Below, in pieces: positions 36,365 through 46,088 of a DNA stretch of 64,000 nt. A program made the position numbers and the translations under genes. Under the pieces are notes generated by a model. The model did not search any database. It saw only the letters and a list, made by a program, of their open reading frames with translations, and was not told the origin of the DNA. Position 1 is the first letter of the stretch; every line of letters starts with the position of its first letter. The stretch covers positions 310,001 to 374,000 of the forward strand of contig NZ_CP016463.1 in NCBI RefSeq assembly GCF_001713455.1. Reading direction: 5' to 3'. The DNA comes from Bosea sp. RAC05. GTDB taxonomy: Bacteria; Pseudomonadota; Alphaproteobacteria; Rhizobiales; Beijerinckiaceae.

Positions 36365-38248
36365 TCAAAACCGCGATGCCGGCATGAAGCTGGGCGCCAG
36401 GGCTTCCACGAGATCCGTCATTTCGGGGAGCTGCCGAAACGCCTCGATGTCGAGTCCACGCAGTCGCTTGCCGAGCAGAGGCTGCCAGGCCGAAACGACC
36501 TTGCCGACGAGCTCCAGATCCTTGCGGTCATATCCAGCCTGATAATGGACATCGTCGGTTGGGCGGCGGCGTCCTGACAAATAGGACATGATCCCGTCGC
36601 GATTCAGCGGGATCCGGCGCGCCTCAACCTCCTGGGTGAACCAGTTGAAAGCGGCCTTGGCGAGTTCGCAAGGGGTACCGTTGCCGGGGCCATGATGCTG
36701 CACTGTGTGCAGTCGGTCGCTGTCAGCTGACAGACGGCCAAATTCGGCCGTCGAGAGCGGCCGCAAGGCGCCCTCGTGCTCCAGACGGAATGACACGATG
36801 TGGCAGTCGCCGCGTTGGGCCTTGGCGTTGTAGCCGCCGACGCAGTGTCGGAGGCGTCTGCCCTCTTCTGCAAGCTCGCGCGGATCTGTCAGCGGCACGA
36901 TCTGGATACCATTGGGAGCCACCCAGATATCGGTCAGCGGTGCCCAGCCATCCTCAGCGACAACCTTCAAGCTGCCACGCTGCATCCGCTCTGGAGCGCC
37001 ACCTGTGGCCTCAAGGATGTCATTGGCTTTCACGTGCCAGTCACGCTGCGCCTCCATGACAGCAGGCAACGCTTTGCTGGACAGAAGCAGTCGCGCGGCG
37101 GCATCCGTTGCCATGCGGCGGCTCTCGGGTCCGAGATAAACGTCGCAGTCGCCGGCAGCCGAGGCCGCAATCGGCAGAACGACCTGGTCCCGGAATGCTC
37201 TGAGCATTTCGACCGCGCCGTGTGCTGAAGCCCTCAGGCCTTCGGCGCTCTCATCGCCCGTTGGCTTCCACCGCCGCTCTTCCTCAGGCGAAAGCCCATC
37301 GGGCGCCAGGGTCGATGCCGCGCCCCGAGCCGTGCGCTTGCGCAAGTCAGCCCATTTGCCACCACAGCCCTCGACCAGGGATGTGATGCCGTCGGGCAAT
37401 TCAGGCGCCAGAACCCTGAAGGGTCCGTCGACAAGGTCCATGAAGGCCTCGAACTCGGACTGGCTCTTCGGGAACCAGTCAGCCGGAATGCGCGACAGCA
37501 TCTCCGCAAGCAGCGCCGGCGTCGTCCCGCGATCAGCCCAGTCGACCTTCTCCAGGCGGCGCAGCACCGCCTTTGACATCTTGGGCACGCCGGTATCGAT
37601 CTCGCCGTAAGCCCGCATGATCGTTTCGTTCAGCGGCTTCTTGAGATCGATCGCCATCTTGAGCGTCGGCTTGGTCGCAAAGTCGAGTGCCAGAAGCGGA
37701 TAGGCTTCGGCCGCCTGGCGACGGAACAGACCGCGCTCGGGCGTTGCATAGAATGCGAATGCTGATTGCGGAAAGCTGGAGATCGCGCGCAGGGCAGACA
37801 GGGCGTCGCGATTCAGCGCCTCGAGGACAGCCGGGGCACCGCCGGCCACGAGCTGAGCTGCCCCGAGATCGCGAGCGACCTCGGTGTCGATCTCCGACCG
37901 CGGATAGCGGACCGCAAAGGCGCTCGCGAAATGGCTGGCATAACCCGACGGCTTTCCACGCGCACCGAACCAGTCGGCGATCTCGGAGAAGGGAGCGGCG
38001 ATCTCGTCCTCGTCGGTTGCCGTGTCCACCACTTCGAAAGGGGAACCCGACATCAAATGCGTGCGCCAGCGCTTCGCCTCTGCTGTGCCATCAGGAGCGC
38101 AGGACAGGAAATTGGCGACTGCGGGGGAACCCGTCCGATCGACAGAGATGATCTGACGGGTTCCATCGGACAGTGTGCGAGAGGCGACAGGCATCAGCGT
38201 GAGAAGGCTGAGCAGCTCCATGCGGGAGTTCGACTCGACGGTTGTCAT
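36365..38248 (-). CDS. PcfJ-like protein
   Basis: 627 residues. The C-terminal region around residues 440-540 matches the PcfJ family: AEEGRRLRHCVGGYNAKAQRGDCHIVSFRLE, then ATAEFGRLS-like and VQHHGPGNGTPC motifs. PcfJ proteins occur on conjugative plasmids and phages (for example Enterococcus pCF10), with no settled function. The first about 400 residues are Ala-rich helices and are not part of the family core. It follows the Strawberry-notch helicase gene by ten bases, so it is the second gene of that operon. It ends MPASRF. Confidence 0.8.
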   Translation of the reverse strand: MTTVESNSRMELLSLLTLMPVASRTLSDGTRQIISVDRTGSPAVANFLSCAPDGTAEAKRWRTHLMSGSPFEVVDTATDEDEIAAPFSEIADWFGARGKPSGYASHFASAFAVRYPRSEIDTEVARDLGAAQLVAGGAPAVLEALNRDALSALRAISSFPQSAFAFYATPERGLFRRQAAEAYPLLALDFATKPTLKMAIDLKKPLNETIMRAYGEIDTGVPKMSKAVLRRLEKVDWADRGTTPALLAEMLSRIPADWFPKSQSEFEAFMDLVDGPFRVLAPELPDGITSLVEGCGGKWADLRKRTARGAASTLAPDGLSPEEERRWKPTGDESAEGLRASAHGAVEMLRAFRDQVVLPIAASAAGDCDVYLGPESRRMATDAAARLLLSSKALPAVMEAQRDWHVKANDILEATGGAPERMQRGSLKVVAEDGWAPLTDIWVAPNGIQIVPLTDPRELAEEGRRLRHCVGGYNAKAQRGDCHIVSFRLEHEGALRPLSTAEFGRLSADSDRLHTVQHHGPGNGTPCELAKAAFNWFTQEVEARRIPLNRDGIMSYLSGRRRPTDDVHYQAGYDRKDLELVGKVVSAWQPLLGKRLRGLDIEAFRQLPEMTDLVEALAPSFMPASRF

Positions 38249-38258
38249 GATGCCGACC

Positions 38259-41200
38259 TCACGGGATCATCGCTGGCGCGGTGAGGCGCTCGCGGCTGGA
38301 AGAGTGGATCTTCGCCCAGTCGAGCGTCCACTGCCGGTGAACGGGTGCCGCATAGAACGCAGCGCCGGCCTCGTGCAGTGCCTCCAGAACTTCCTTCAGC
38401 TCGGTCTTCAGGATCGTCACCGTGATCGCGCCTGTGCTTTCGACACCCCGGCGAGCCAGGCTGTCGATCCGCGGGTTGTCGAAGACGTAGGCGAGCTTGC
38501 GCGAGTTGCGCGCAGGCAGCTTGACCTCGACAGCACCATCGCCTGCACTTCTGAGCGACAGAGACTTGTCGGTCATCATGGACGAGCCGACGATCTCGAT
38601 CCCCTCGGCAATAGCGTCCTCGCACATCTTCGCGCCCGGAACCTCGACCGGAAGCGACTTGAGCTCACGGTGGCGATTCGAGATGACGATGCCACGGTTG
38701 ATGACGCCGTCGGCGGTCTTGAACGTCACCAGGCGGCCGAGCTTGTACTCGGCATTGTACTTCATCGCCCGATAGAGGTTGTTGACCAGGATGCGGACGG
38801 ACTGGAGCTTGATCGCGTTCGCGTCGTCGAACCGCTTCAGGATCTTCTCGTAGTCGTTCGACTCCAGCCCCTTGTCGACGGCGAAGGACGGATCCTTCAG
38901 CAGCGTCTCAAGCCGCATGCTGCGCGGCTTCTCATCGCCAGGCACGACAAACTCCACGCCATAGGCGCTGGGAACGTGCTCATAGCCGCGCTGCGGGTAA
39001 TCGATACGGGTGACGATACCGCTCGTGGCGGCACCGTCGAGCGTGTAGGTCACCTGGACGCCGGGCTTGATCGTCTCCAGCCCGTTGGCCAGCCGGTCGA
39101 TGATATCCTTGCGCTTGGTGATCTCCTTGTGGCCGGCGACGAGAGCTTCGTCCACGGTCATGCCATCGGGGAGATAGGGCGTCAGGATCTCATGCATGCC
39201 CAGACGGAGGCGCTCGATGCAGCCCAGCGCGCGCCCGGAAGCCATTTCACCGATCTGGATACGCTCCAGAAGCCCGTCGGTCTTGATCGGCTTGCCGGTG
39301 CGCTCGATCGCACCCTCGACGACGTAGAGAGGCTCCTGGAAGACAGAATCCACATCGTCGGAGTCGGCGCCGTCGAAGATCGAGCGGCTGCGCTCGTGAA
39401 CGATGCCCGAGAGTTCGTGTGTACGCAGCGGGGTCTCGCCGCGGGCTTCGAGCTCCTCGATGGCAGCATTGAACTCGGCGGTGAGTTCGTTGCAGACCCG
39501 CTCCTGGACCGAGACAGGCAGCATGATCAGACGAGACAGGATCTCGTTGGCCGTGCGCTTGGTGTCGGCCACCACGTATTCCTCGACGCGGGCGGCATTG
39601 CCGACAACCTTGCGACCGCGGGCGCTCTTGAGCCGATCGCGCAGGTTGTCGGCTGCAGCCGTCTCCTTGGTGCGGTTGACCTCGGCACCCTGCTGGATCG
39701 AGTCGACCTTGAAGCCGAGCTTGCGCATCAGATCCGGGCGGGCCTCGGCATAGCGCGAGCAGACGATGTCGCCGACCGGATTGATCAGATCAGGGATGCC
39801 GCGCACGAGGATGGCTGCGTCGCGATTTGATGTCGTGTTGGCCGACAGCCTGCGCAGCTTGGCGTTCTCCATCGCCGCGAGACGTGTCTCGATCGGGAGG
39901 CCCGACAGGAACGACCAGATTTCGGGATCCTCGACCTGGTCGTAACGGTTGACGCGACCGTGGCCCTGGACCTTGCGCAGGATGTCGGCCGGAGCCTGCA
40001 GCTCCATCAGAATGCGAGGACGCTGGTCGGCGAAGCGTGAGCCGGCATGAAGGTCGATGCCCGTCGATCCCGCGCTGTTGATGATGACAGCATCGAGTTC
40101 GCCCGAGTTGAACATGTTCTTGATCACGGTCGACGAGGCAGCATTGCGCCGCATGACCCGTCCGTTCCGGATTTCCAGCGTGCGGCCGGTAATCTCGTCG
40201 CAGGTGAAGCCGGTCTCATCGATGCGGCGCTTGACCTCGTCCACGGCGCTCGCCGGAAGGTCGGGCAGGGCATCGATCATCCGGCGGATGCGGTCGACCG
40301 CAGCCACCAGCGCGGGCTGGCCGGCTGTCATGTCGCGACGATGGACGACCTGTTTCTCGTCCCTGAACTGCGACTCCGTCATCCGGCGCGTGATCCGGTG
40401 GAACAGCGCCCTGAAGTCGGCGACGACGTCACCTTCGACATCGACATCGCGATCGGCCAGCTCTTCAAGCAGGCTCTGGATCGTATTCTCGACGACGATG
40501 ACGGGCTTCTTGTTGTTGCGCAGCGCGTCGAGCGCACTCTCCACGACCACGTCGATCTTCAGCGCAGCGACGAAGAGCCGCGAAATCGTATACAACGGGC
40601 TGCCGAAGCCGGACCGCGTGAGCTTGTAGGGCATCTCGCCGGCGCGCGCAGCTGCGCCGCCGGGCTCGCCACCAGCACCACGCCTGTCTGCCCGCTCGTT
40701 GGCAGCCCTGATATGCTGGTCGATCGAGCCAGACAGCTTCACCAGCTCGCTGAGGATCGGCGCAATCGCATCCATGTAGCCGCGATTGCGTTCAAAGCGG
40801 GTCGTGTCCACGATCGTCCGGTACGTGACGCGCGACAGATCGAACTCTCGGCGGATCATCACGCCGTCCTGCACGAGCATGCCGGACAGCACCTCCTGGA
40901 AGGTCTCGCCGCCGCGCTCCATCATCGCTTCGAGCTCGGTCCCCGAGAGACCATCGGGCATCAGGGGTGCATAGAAGGCCATGTGATCGGCAGTCTTGGC
41001 GAACGTCGCTGACGAATAGACGACGGAGCCGGCGCGCTTCACGGCCTCGGCGATGTTCTTGCCGACATTGGAATCGGCCGACGCCGCATTGTGGGATTCG
41101 TCGAGCGCCATCAGCGCATCCGCATCGATGGCGCTCGACAGCCAGCCTGACTTGCGAGTGGAGATGGTGTCCTTGGTCTTCTTGCTCTCCGCATCCCGGT

Positions 41201-43199
41201 TGAACTGGCTGTAGGTGCCCAGGATCAGATTGACGCCCGTCGGCCAGGCGCCGGACGACAGCATCGCATCGACCTCCTCGCGGGCCGCGCCGCGCATCAC
41301 GACCTTCTTCGTCGCCTCGTCGATCAGCGAAGCGTCCTCGTTGATGACCATCGGGTTGAAGTACTCGGCCGACTTCGTGTGCATCACGTCGCGCCAGATG
41401 TCGGACAGGTTCTGCTGCCGCTCTGTGAGGAACAGCACCTTCTTGCCCTTGATGGCAGCACGACGGAGGATGGCGGCCAGGGTTCGGCCCTTGCCCACGC
41501 CGGTCTGGTCTGCGTTGAGAAAGCCGCGGCCGCGCTCTTCGGCATGCAGATAGAGCGCCAGCGCGTCGACCTGCTCGGGCGAGAACAGCTTGGCGAGCTC
41601 TTCGACCTCGTAGGAGAACTCGCGCGCCACATAGGCATCGATGTCGCCATGCAGACGCACGACCCGGGCGAGAGCCTCGCGTGTCGCCGCTTCGAGGTTG
41701 CGAGGCACCATGGTGCTGGGCGTGCCGACACGCGAAGCGCTGACATACGGAGCCTGGAAGCTGTTGGCGCCGTTGGGATCGATACCCTTGTTCAGATTGA
41801 CCGCGGCCTCTTCACCGGCGACGAGCTTTTCAGCATCACGCGAGCGGGCGGAAACGACCTCAGCCGTCCACGTCCAGAGCGAGGTCCAGTCATGGATGGA
41901 ACGCGCCGGTGGGGGCAGGGCGTCATCGGATGCTGTCGGACGCTTGGCACCGACGGCCAGCATGATCTTCTCGGGCTGGTCCGGGCGGCCACTCCAGAGA
42001 CCGGCTTCGACACGAGCCTCGCCTTCGAACTTGCGCTCGCGCGCCAGCCGATCGCGAATGGCATCCAGTTCCTTGCGGCCTTCGCTGTCGCGCGGGGCGT
42101 CGACGAGAATGACGGCCGTGGCATCGTCTGCGAGTGCCGCGACACGGCCATCGATCAGGCTGTAATCTGAGCCGAGCTCGGAGTAGAGCGCGCGCAGACC
42201 CGGCGCCGGGGCTCCACCGTCCTTGATCGTGATCGAGCCCAGGGCACGCACTGCCGCGGTCGCTTTCGCGAAAGCCGGGGCAGTGGTGTGGATCTCATAG
42301 TCTGCCTGCTTCGGCAGATGCGACAGGATGAATCCGGGTCCGTTGTCCTCGACGGCGACCCGTCGATCCTTGAGGCCGGGTTCGAGCCCGAGAATGCGCT
42401 GGGCAGCCACGACCATCGGGGGCGCCGCATTGGTGGCCTCGACAGAGCCGTCCGCCAGGCATGCCAGAGACTCGTGCAGCCTCGACGCCACGATGAAGGC
42501 GTCACCCAGGGTGTTGCCGCCGCGCTTGGCGAGATGGCGGGCAAACGCTGCGCGGATCGCATCGACGACCGCCGAGCGTTCTCCCTCGTAGCCGATGGTC
42601 TCGATGAACTTGGTCAGGTCCTCGGAGCGCAGAATCCGCCCCTTCACGGCCTGCTCCAGGAAGCCTTCCGCGCAGGCATTGAGGGAATCAGCGTCCAGGG
42701 CGCGCAGGAAGAGAGACGCAGCACCGCCATCGCGCTCCGAAACGCCCTGGCCGCGCTGATCCTTCACATAGCGCTCTCCATCGAGATCGAAGACCTCCTG
42801 GCCGAATTTGTTCAGACCGACCGAGCGGCCGCCCGAAAGCAGCCGGCTGCCATCCGCGTTGATGACCGGCTTGACGGCGGGAGCCGCAGCCTGGCCGGGT
42901 GCCTGGATCACGATCAGATGGCGCTCTTCCTCGAAGACGTCCGGCCGGGCCTTCTGGAAGACGGTCTTCCATGACGAGAGAGAGACGCTCTCTTCCATCG
43001 TGCCGAGTTCGTTGAGGGTCACATCCTTGACGAGAACATGGACGTTTTCCGCGTGCGTGCGGAAGCCCAGGCGCAGGGCATCGGTGGCGTACTTGCGCGC
43101 GTCGAGCCCCCGGATGACGAGCTTGTGGGTGTTCTTCGGCGTCCGCACCAGGTTGAGCTGCAGCCCATAGTCGGAAAGGTCTACCCAGGCAGCTTTCAT
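38259..43199 (-). CDS. Strawberry-notch-type helicase, 1646 aa
   Basis: A giant DNA/RNA-helicase-like protein. Residues 1-440 are unrecognised, with patches recalling degenerate methylase folds (VAVEDNGPGFILSHLPK) but without an intact AdoMet motif. Walker A is QTGVGKGRT near residue 568. LDESHNA (DExH) lies near 698 with VVYSSATF following. The second helicase half has NSAGSTGIDLHAG near 1043 and GHGRVNRYDQ near 1080. The C-terminal 500 residues resemble the Strawberry-notch C-terminal domain. Such proteins occur on plasmids and large phages; their substrate is unknown. Its promoter region faces dut; PcfJ-like follows in the same operon. Confidence 0.85.
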   Translation of the reverse strand: MKAAWVDLSDYGLQLNLVRTPKNTHKLVIRGLDARKYATDALRLGFRTHAENVHVLVKDVTLNELGTMEESVSLSSWKTVFQKARPDVFEEERHLIVIQAPGQAAAPAVKPVINADGSRLLSGGRSVGLNKFGQEVFDLDGERYVKDQRGQGVSERDGGAASLFLRALDADSLNACAEGFLEQAVKGRILRSEDLTKFIETIGYEGERSAVVDAIRAAFARHLAKRGGNTLGDAFIVASRLHESLACLADGSVEATNAAPPMVVAAQRILGLEPGLKDRRVAVEDNGPGFILSHLPKQADYEIHTTAPAFAKATAAVRALGSITIKDGGAPAPGLRALYSELGSDYSLIDGRVAALADDATAVILVDAPRDSEGRKELDAIRDRLARERKFEGEARVEAGLWSGRPDQPEKIMLAVGAKRPTASDDALPPPARSIHDWTSLWTWTAEVVSARSRDAEKLVAGEEAAVNLNKGIDPNGANSFQAPYVSASRVGTPSTMVPRNLEAATREALARVVRLHGDIDAYVAREFSYEVEELAKLFSPEQVDALALYLHAEERGRGFLNADQTGVGKGRTLAAILRRAAIKGKKVLFLTERQQNLSDIWRDVMHTKSAEYFNPMVINEDASLIDEATKKVVMRGAAREEVDAMLSSGAWPTGVNLILGTYSQFNRDAESKKTKDTISTRKSGWLSSAIDADALMALDESHNAASADSNVGKNIAEAVKRAGSVVYSSATFAKTADHMAFYAPLMPDGLSGTELEAMMERGGETFQEVLSGMLVQDGVMIRREFDLSRVTYRTIVDTTRFERNRGYMDAIAPILSELVKLSGSIDQHIRAANERADRRGAGGEPGGAAARAGEMPYKLTRSGFGSPLYTISRLFVAALKIDVVVESALDALRNNKKPVIVVENTIQSLLEELADRDVDVEGDVVADFRALFHRITRRMTESQFRDEKQVVHRRDMTAGQPALVAAVDRIRRMIDALPDLPASAVDEVKRRIDETGFTCDEITGRTLEIRNGRVMRRNAASSTVIKNMFNSGELDAVIINSAGSTGIDLHAGSRFADQRPRILMELQAPADILRKVQGHGRVNRYDQVEDPEIWSFLSGLPIETRLAAMENAKLRRLSANTTSNRDAAILVRGIPDLINPVGDIVCSRYAEARPDLMRKLGFKVDSIQQGAEVNRTKETAAADNLRDRLKSARGRKVVGNAARVEEYVVADTKRTANEILSRLIMLPVSVQERVCNELTAEFNAAIEELEARGETPLRTHELSGIVHERSRSIFDGADSDDVDSVFQEPLYVVEGAIERTGKPIKTDGLLERIQIGEMASGRALGCIERLRLGMHEILTPYLPDGMTVDEALVAGHKEITKRKDIIDRLANGLETIKPGVQVTYTLDGAATSGIVTRIDYPQRGYEHVPSAYGVEFVVPGDEKPRSMRLETLLKDPSFAVDKGLESNDYEKILKRFDDANAIKLQSVRILVNNLYRAMKYNAEYKLGRLVTFKTADGVINRGIVISNRHRELKSLPVEVPGAKMCEDAIAEGIEIVGSSMMTDKSLSLRSAGDGAVEVKLPARNSRKLAYVFDNPRIDSLARRGVESTGAITVTILKTELKEVLEALHEAGAAFYAAPVHRQWTLDWAKIHSSSRERLTAPAMIP

Positions 43200-43295
43200 G
43201 GATCCGTTCCAGGAATGTGGATGCCGTCAAGGAACGGCTGGCGATTTGAAATCGAATCCTCCACCGTGACTCTGCATAGCACAACAGGATGCGCC

Positions 43296-43757
43296 ATGAT
43301 TCCCGCCCGTGACACCTCTGCTACCGCTCTGGTCAGGAAGCTCTACCCGACGGCAAGCCTCCCTTCATATCAGACACCGGACGCGATCGGGGCGGATCTT
43401 CACTTCCATGACCCCGACGGCCGCGGGGCGGAGATAACATCGCAGACCCAGATCTTCAAAACCGGCCTGGCAATCGTCCCGCCGCCGGGTTTCTACGTCC
43501 GGATTGCGCCGCGTTCAGGGCTCGGCAGCAAGGGCGTCCATGTGATGGGCGGTGTGATCGACCCCGATTATCGGGATGAGCTCGGCGTGATTCTCGTGCA
43601 GGCACCGGGCCACGCGCCGATCCAAGTCAAGCATGGCGACCGGATCGCGCAGCTCGTCTTCGAGCGAGCCGAGCAGGTTCAGCTTACCGAAGTCGATACC
43701 TTGAACGACACGAAGCGTGGCAGTGGCGGGTTTGGCTCGACCGGTATGGCCGGCTAA
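43296..43757 (+). CDS. dut: dUTP diphosphatase (trimeric dUTPase)
   Basis: 153 residues from the ATG at 43296 (CAGGA upstream). It splits dUTP to dUMP, keeping uracil out of DNA and feeding dTMP synthesis. All five dUTPase motifs are present: DAIGADLHF, PRSGLGSKG, GVIDPDYRDELGVILV, GDRIAQLVFE and KRGSGGFGSTG at the C-terminus. The length is normal. It is divergent from the Strawberry-notch gene, with 96 bases between the starts, and converges on the XRE regulator gene with six bases between stops. Confidence 0.93.
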   Translation: MIPARDTSATALVRKLYPTASLPSYQTPDAIGADLHFHDPDGRGAEITSQTQIFKTGLAIVPPPGFYVRIAPRSGLGSKGVHVMGGVIDPDYRDELGVILVQAPGHAPIQVKHGDRIAQLVFERAEQVQLTEVDTLNDTKRGSGGFGSTGMAG

Positions 43758-43763
43758 AGCCGA

Positions 43764-44087
43764 TCAGGGCCGGCGGCGCGACACGCGCTGCGGCAGCCTG
43801 TCGATCTCGAAGGCTGCGGCTCCCCTGTCGCTTTCGGGTTCCAGAGCAGAACGAAGGTTTCCCAGAAGGCCGAGCTCGCGAAGAGCGGAGACGAAAACAC
43901 CGAGCGAGACTGACGGGTCGCCAGTCTCGATCTTGCGATAGGTCGGAAGGGAAACGCCAGACCTGCCGGCTGCGTCGGCTGCCGACATGCGGCGCCTGAG
44001 CCTTGCGACCTTCAGCGACTTCCCGATTTCGACGAGATCGTTTTGCGCCGGGGAAGACCCTGGGTGAGCTGATCGAATTGCAATCAT
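43764..44087 (-). CDS. XRE-family HTH regulator
   Basis: 107 residues. A helix-turn-helix of the Xre/Cro type covers about residues 19-75 (IGKSLKVARLRRRMSAADAAGRSGVSLPTYRKIETG). The C-terminal 30 residues are Arg/Pro-rich with no effector domain. It is probably a repressor, with its start codon inside a long inverted repeat (44080-44125), which suggests autorepression. It ends SRRRP. It is a candidate binder for the window-wide dyads but there is no evidence beyond location. Confidence 0.82.
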   Translation of the reverse strand: MIAIRSAHPGSSPAQNDLVEIGKSLKVARLRRRMSAADAAGRSGVSLPTYRKIETGDPSVSLGVFVSALRELGLLGNLRSALEPESDRGAAAFEIDRLPQRVSRRRP

Positions 44088-44125
44088 AGCGCCACTTGAT
44101 TGGATTTAAGTGAAGCTATAATTGC
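44080..44125. promoter_or_regulatory. 18-bp imperfect inverted repeat at the XRE gene start
   Basis: Arms 44080-44097 and 44108-44125 match at 15 of 18 positions around a ten-base AT-rich spacer. The left arm contains the XRE start codon (ATG at 44085-44087 on the minus strand). The right arm contains a TATAAT-like string. The size and position fit an autoregulatory operator of the XRE protein. Confidence 0.6.
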
Positions 44126-44160
44126 ATTATTTGGCCGTTCCGGCAATAGACGGGCGACCC

Positions 44161-44808
44161 TTAGGGGGCGGGGGAAGCCGCCTGCGCAGCCCTGAATGTC
44201 TCCAGTGCGCCATCGAAGTCGAGCTTCAGAACCTGAGCGACGATCTCCTTGTCGTCAGCCTGGAAGGCTTCGCGCATCTCGTTCAGCTCAGCGAGGTTAC
44301 CCTCGATCTCGGATGACTTCGTCTCGGTCGCGACGAGCTGGTCGATCCGGCCGGAGAGTTCGCGGCTGCGCGCTTCGAGGAGCGCAGTCGCCTTGCGATA
44401 GGCTGCGAAGTCTTCTGCAGTTGGAGCCGTCGCCGCCTCGACGGGGAAGATCATGTTGCGCGACTCGCTGCGGTAATCTTCCGGCAGCTCCGGGATGTCG
44501 AAAGCCATCAGAATGGCTTCCTCGTCTGGACGATCGTCGAAAGTCCAGTCGCAATGGGCGATGGCGAGCACGTCATAGCCTGTTTTGATCGCGATCGCGG
44601 ACGCGACCTCCTGCCAGGTCGGGGTGCTGCCCGGCGCGTCGCGCAGCCAGATGCGTTCGAAAGCGATAACGCCCGGGGTGGTCGATTCGAAAATCTCGAT
44701 CCCGCCACCGAACATTTTCTCCATGACCTGCTGCAGCGCATCTTCCGCCAGGGTCGGATCGAATGCGGGACGGTCGTTCACAGGGGTGTCACGCGCTTGC
44801 TCGGTCAT
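44161..44808 (-). CDS. hypothetical protein, 215 aa
   Basis: ATG at 44808 with AAGGAGAGCCC, an excellent ribosome site. An alpha/beta N-terminal half (GGGIEIFESTTPGVIAFERIWL, TGYDVLAIAHCDWTFDD) is followed by a coiled-coil C-terminal half (residues about 130-205). The composition resembles structural or adaptor proteins, but no family is recognised. It ends QAASPAP, one of the exact SPAP tails. Cytoplasmic; no signal peptide. Confidence 0.72.
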   Translation of the reverse strand: MTEQARDTPVNDRPAFDPTLAEDALQQVMEKMFGGGIEIFESTTPGVIAFERIWLRDAPGSTPTWQEVASAIAIKTGYDVLAIAHCDWTFDDRPDEEAILMAFDIPELPEDYRSESRNMIFPVEAATAPTAEDFAAYRKATALLEARSRELSGRIDQLVATETKSSEIEGNLAELNEMREAFQADDKEIVAQVLKLDFDGALETFRAAQAASPAP

Positions 44809-44976
44809 CGGGCTCTCCTTTGATCGCTCGACAATGGACAGTCGATCGGCAAGCCACAACGAGAATGAGTAGGCCAAATCATTGTTGGTCGTGGATTGCA
44901 TCGAAATCCGATGGCGGATGTCACGGCAATCCTTCATGGTCCGAGCACGAATCCGCGCCTCAGAGGGCCCCTCACA

Positions 44977-46080
44977 TTGAGACTGGCAGGCACCATCGCC
45001 CTTGTGGCGGGACTGCTCACGCTTCCAGCCCCGCTGAAAGCGAAGACCTGGACTTTGCTGTGTTCCAGCAAGGGCCAGACGGTTCTCCTTGAGCGTCATC
45101 CCGAGCCCGTACCCTTTGAGGCAGAGGCGCGCGCGCTCGGCCGCTATCCGGGCGCGACCTGCATCACGCTGGCGCCGCAGACGGAAAATCAGTTCGGAGA
45201 CATCTCAGCCCCCGATGCCCAGTCGTTAGCGGCATCAACGCCAACGGAAGCGGGATCAGGAGGGTTGGGCGCAGCCCTAAGGGCCCTCCGGGGTGAAACG
45301 CTTGGCTCGGCTTCCAGGCGGGAGCCTCAGCCAGCAGAACCCGGCGCTCAAGCCATCGTCTCCACACAGACGGGCCCGGCGACGCTGAAGCCCCGATCGC
45401 AGTCCTGGGTCAGGCTGGGTGTCTACAAGTCCCAGGACAGCATGGATGCCTTGGCAGACTGGCGGCGGATTCTCGTGTCGGTGCCGGCACTCGCCTATTT
45501 GGTGCCTGCTGTTACCCAGACCCCGGATGGCTGGCTGATGCTGAGTGCCGGTCCGATCCGCGATCCGATCGAGCGCAATGGGCTCTGCGTGGCCGTCAAT
45601 TCTCTCGACCTGGATTGCATTCCTGGTGAGACGCCAGACAGTGACCCGATCCGCGAGGCCAAGGAGGCTGCCATGACGATGGCAGCCAGCTGGCCCGGAA
45701 CCGTTATTGAATGGGAGGCAGCTGACCAAAGCGAGCATGTGCTTGGGATCGAGATCGAGAACACAACCTATGCCGACCATCGCCGGGGTGGACTGATCAG
45801 CTGGCGCTCACCCTTCGATGCGCCGCGCCGGTTCTTCGATCTGGCCAATTTCGTCCCGAGAGAGGCGCCGGCTGCGGACGTCGTTGTGGCGCCACTACCG
45901 CCGCGCCGGCCGCCGCTGGTGAAAGTCGTTCGGACGCAGAAACCAGCTGTTCCACAGACAAAGCCCCAGGCTCCGCTTGATCTGATGCCGAAGCTGACCT
46001 CGACACCGCCGCTGTTAGGGACCAAAATCGACACTCCGAGGCAGGCAGCGAATTCGCTCCAGACGCCACAACGCAACTGA
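44977..46080 (+). CDS. exported protein with SPOR-like domain
   Basis: I prefer the TTG at 44977 (AGAGGG upstream), which gives a clean signal peptide (RLAGTIALVAGLLTLPAPLKA); an ATG at 44911 would add 22 polar residues before it. 367 residues from that TTG. A segment near the middle (WVRLGVYKSQDSMDALADWRRI...LMLSAGPIRD) resembles the SPOR domain, which binds denuded peptidoglycan at division sites. The rest is proline-rich with no known domain. It is located between the leftward 215-aa gene and a small hypothetical gene, and probably starts its own transcript (CAATCCTTC at 44927). Confidence 0.68.
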   Translation: MRLAGTIALVAGLLTLPAPLKAKTWTLLCSSKGQTVLLERHPEPVPFEAEARALGRYPGATCITLAPQTENQFGDISAPDAQSLAASTPTEAGSGGLGAALRALRGETLGSASRREPQPAEPGAQAIVSTQTGPATLKPRSQSWVRLGVYKSQDSMDALADWRRILVSVPALAYLVPAVTQTPDGWLMLSAGPIRDPIERNGLCVAVNSLDLDCIPGETPDSDPIREAKEAAMTMAASWPGTVIEWEAADQSEHVLGIEIENTTYADHRRGGLISWRSPFDAPRRFFDLANFVPREAPAADVVVAPLPPRRPPLVKVVRTQKPAVPQTKPQAPLDLMPKLTSTPPLLGTKIDTPRQAANSLQTPQRN

Positions 46081-46088
46081 GGGGCATA

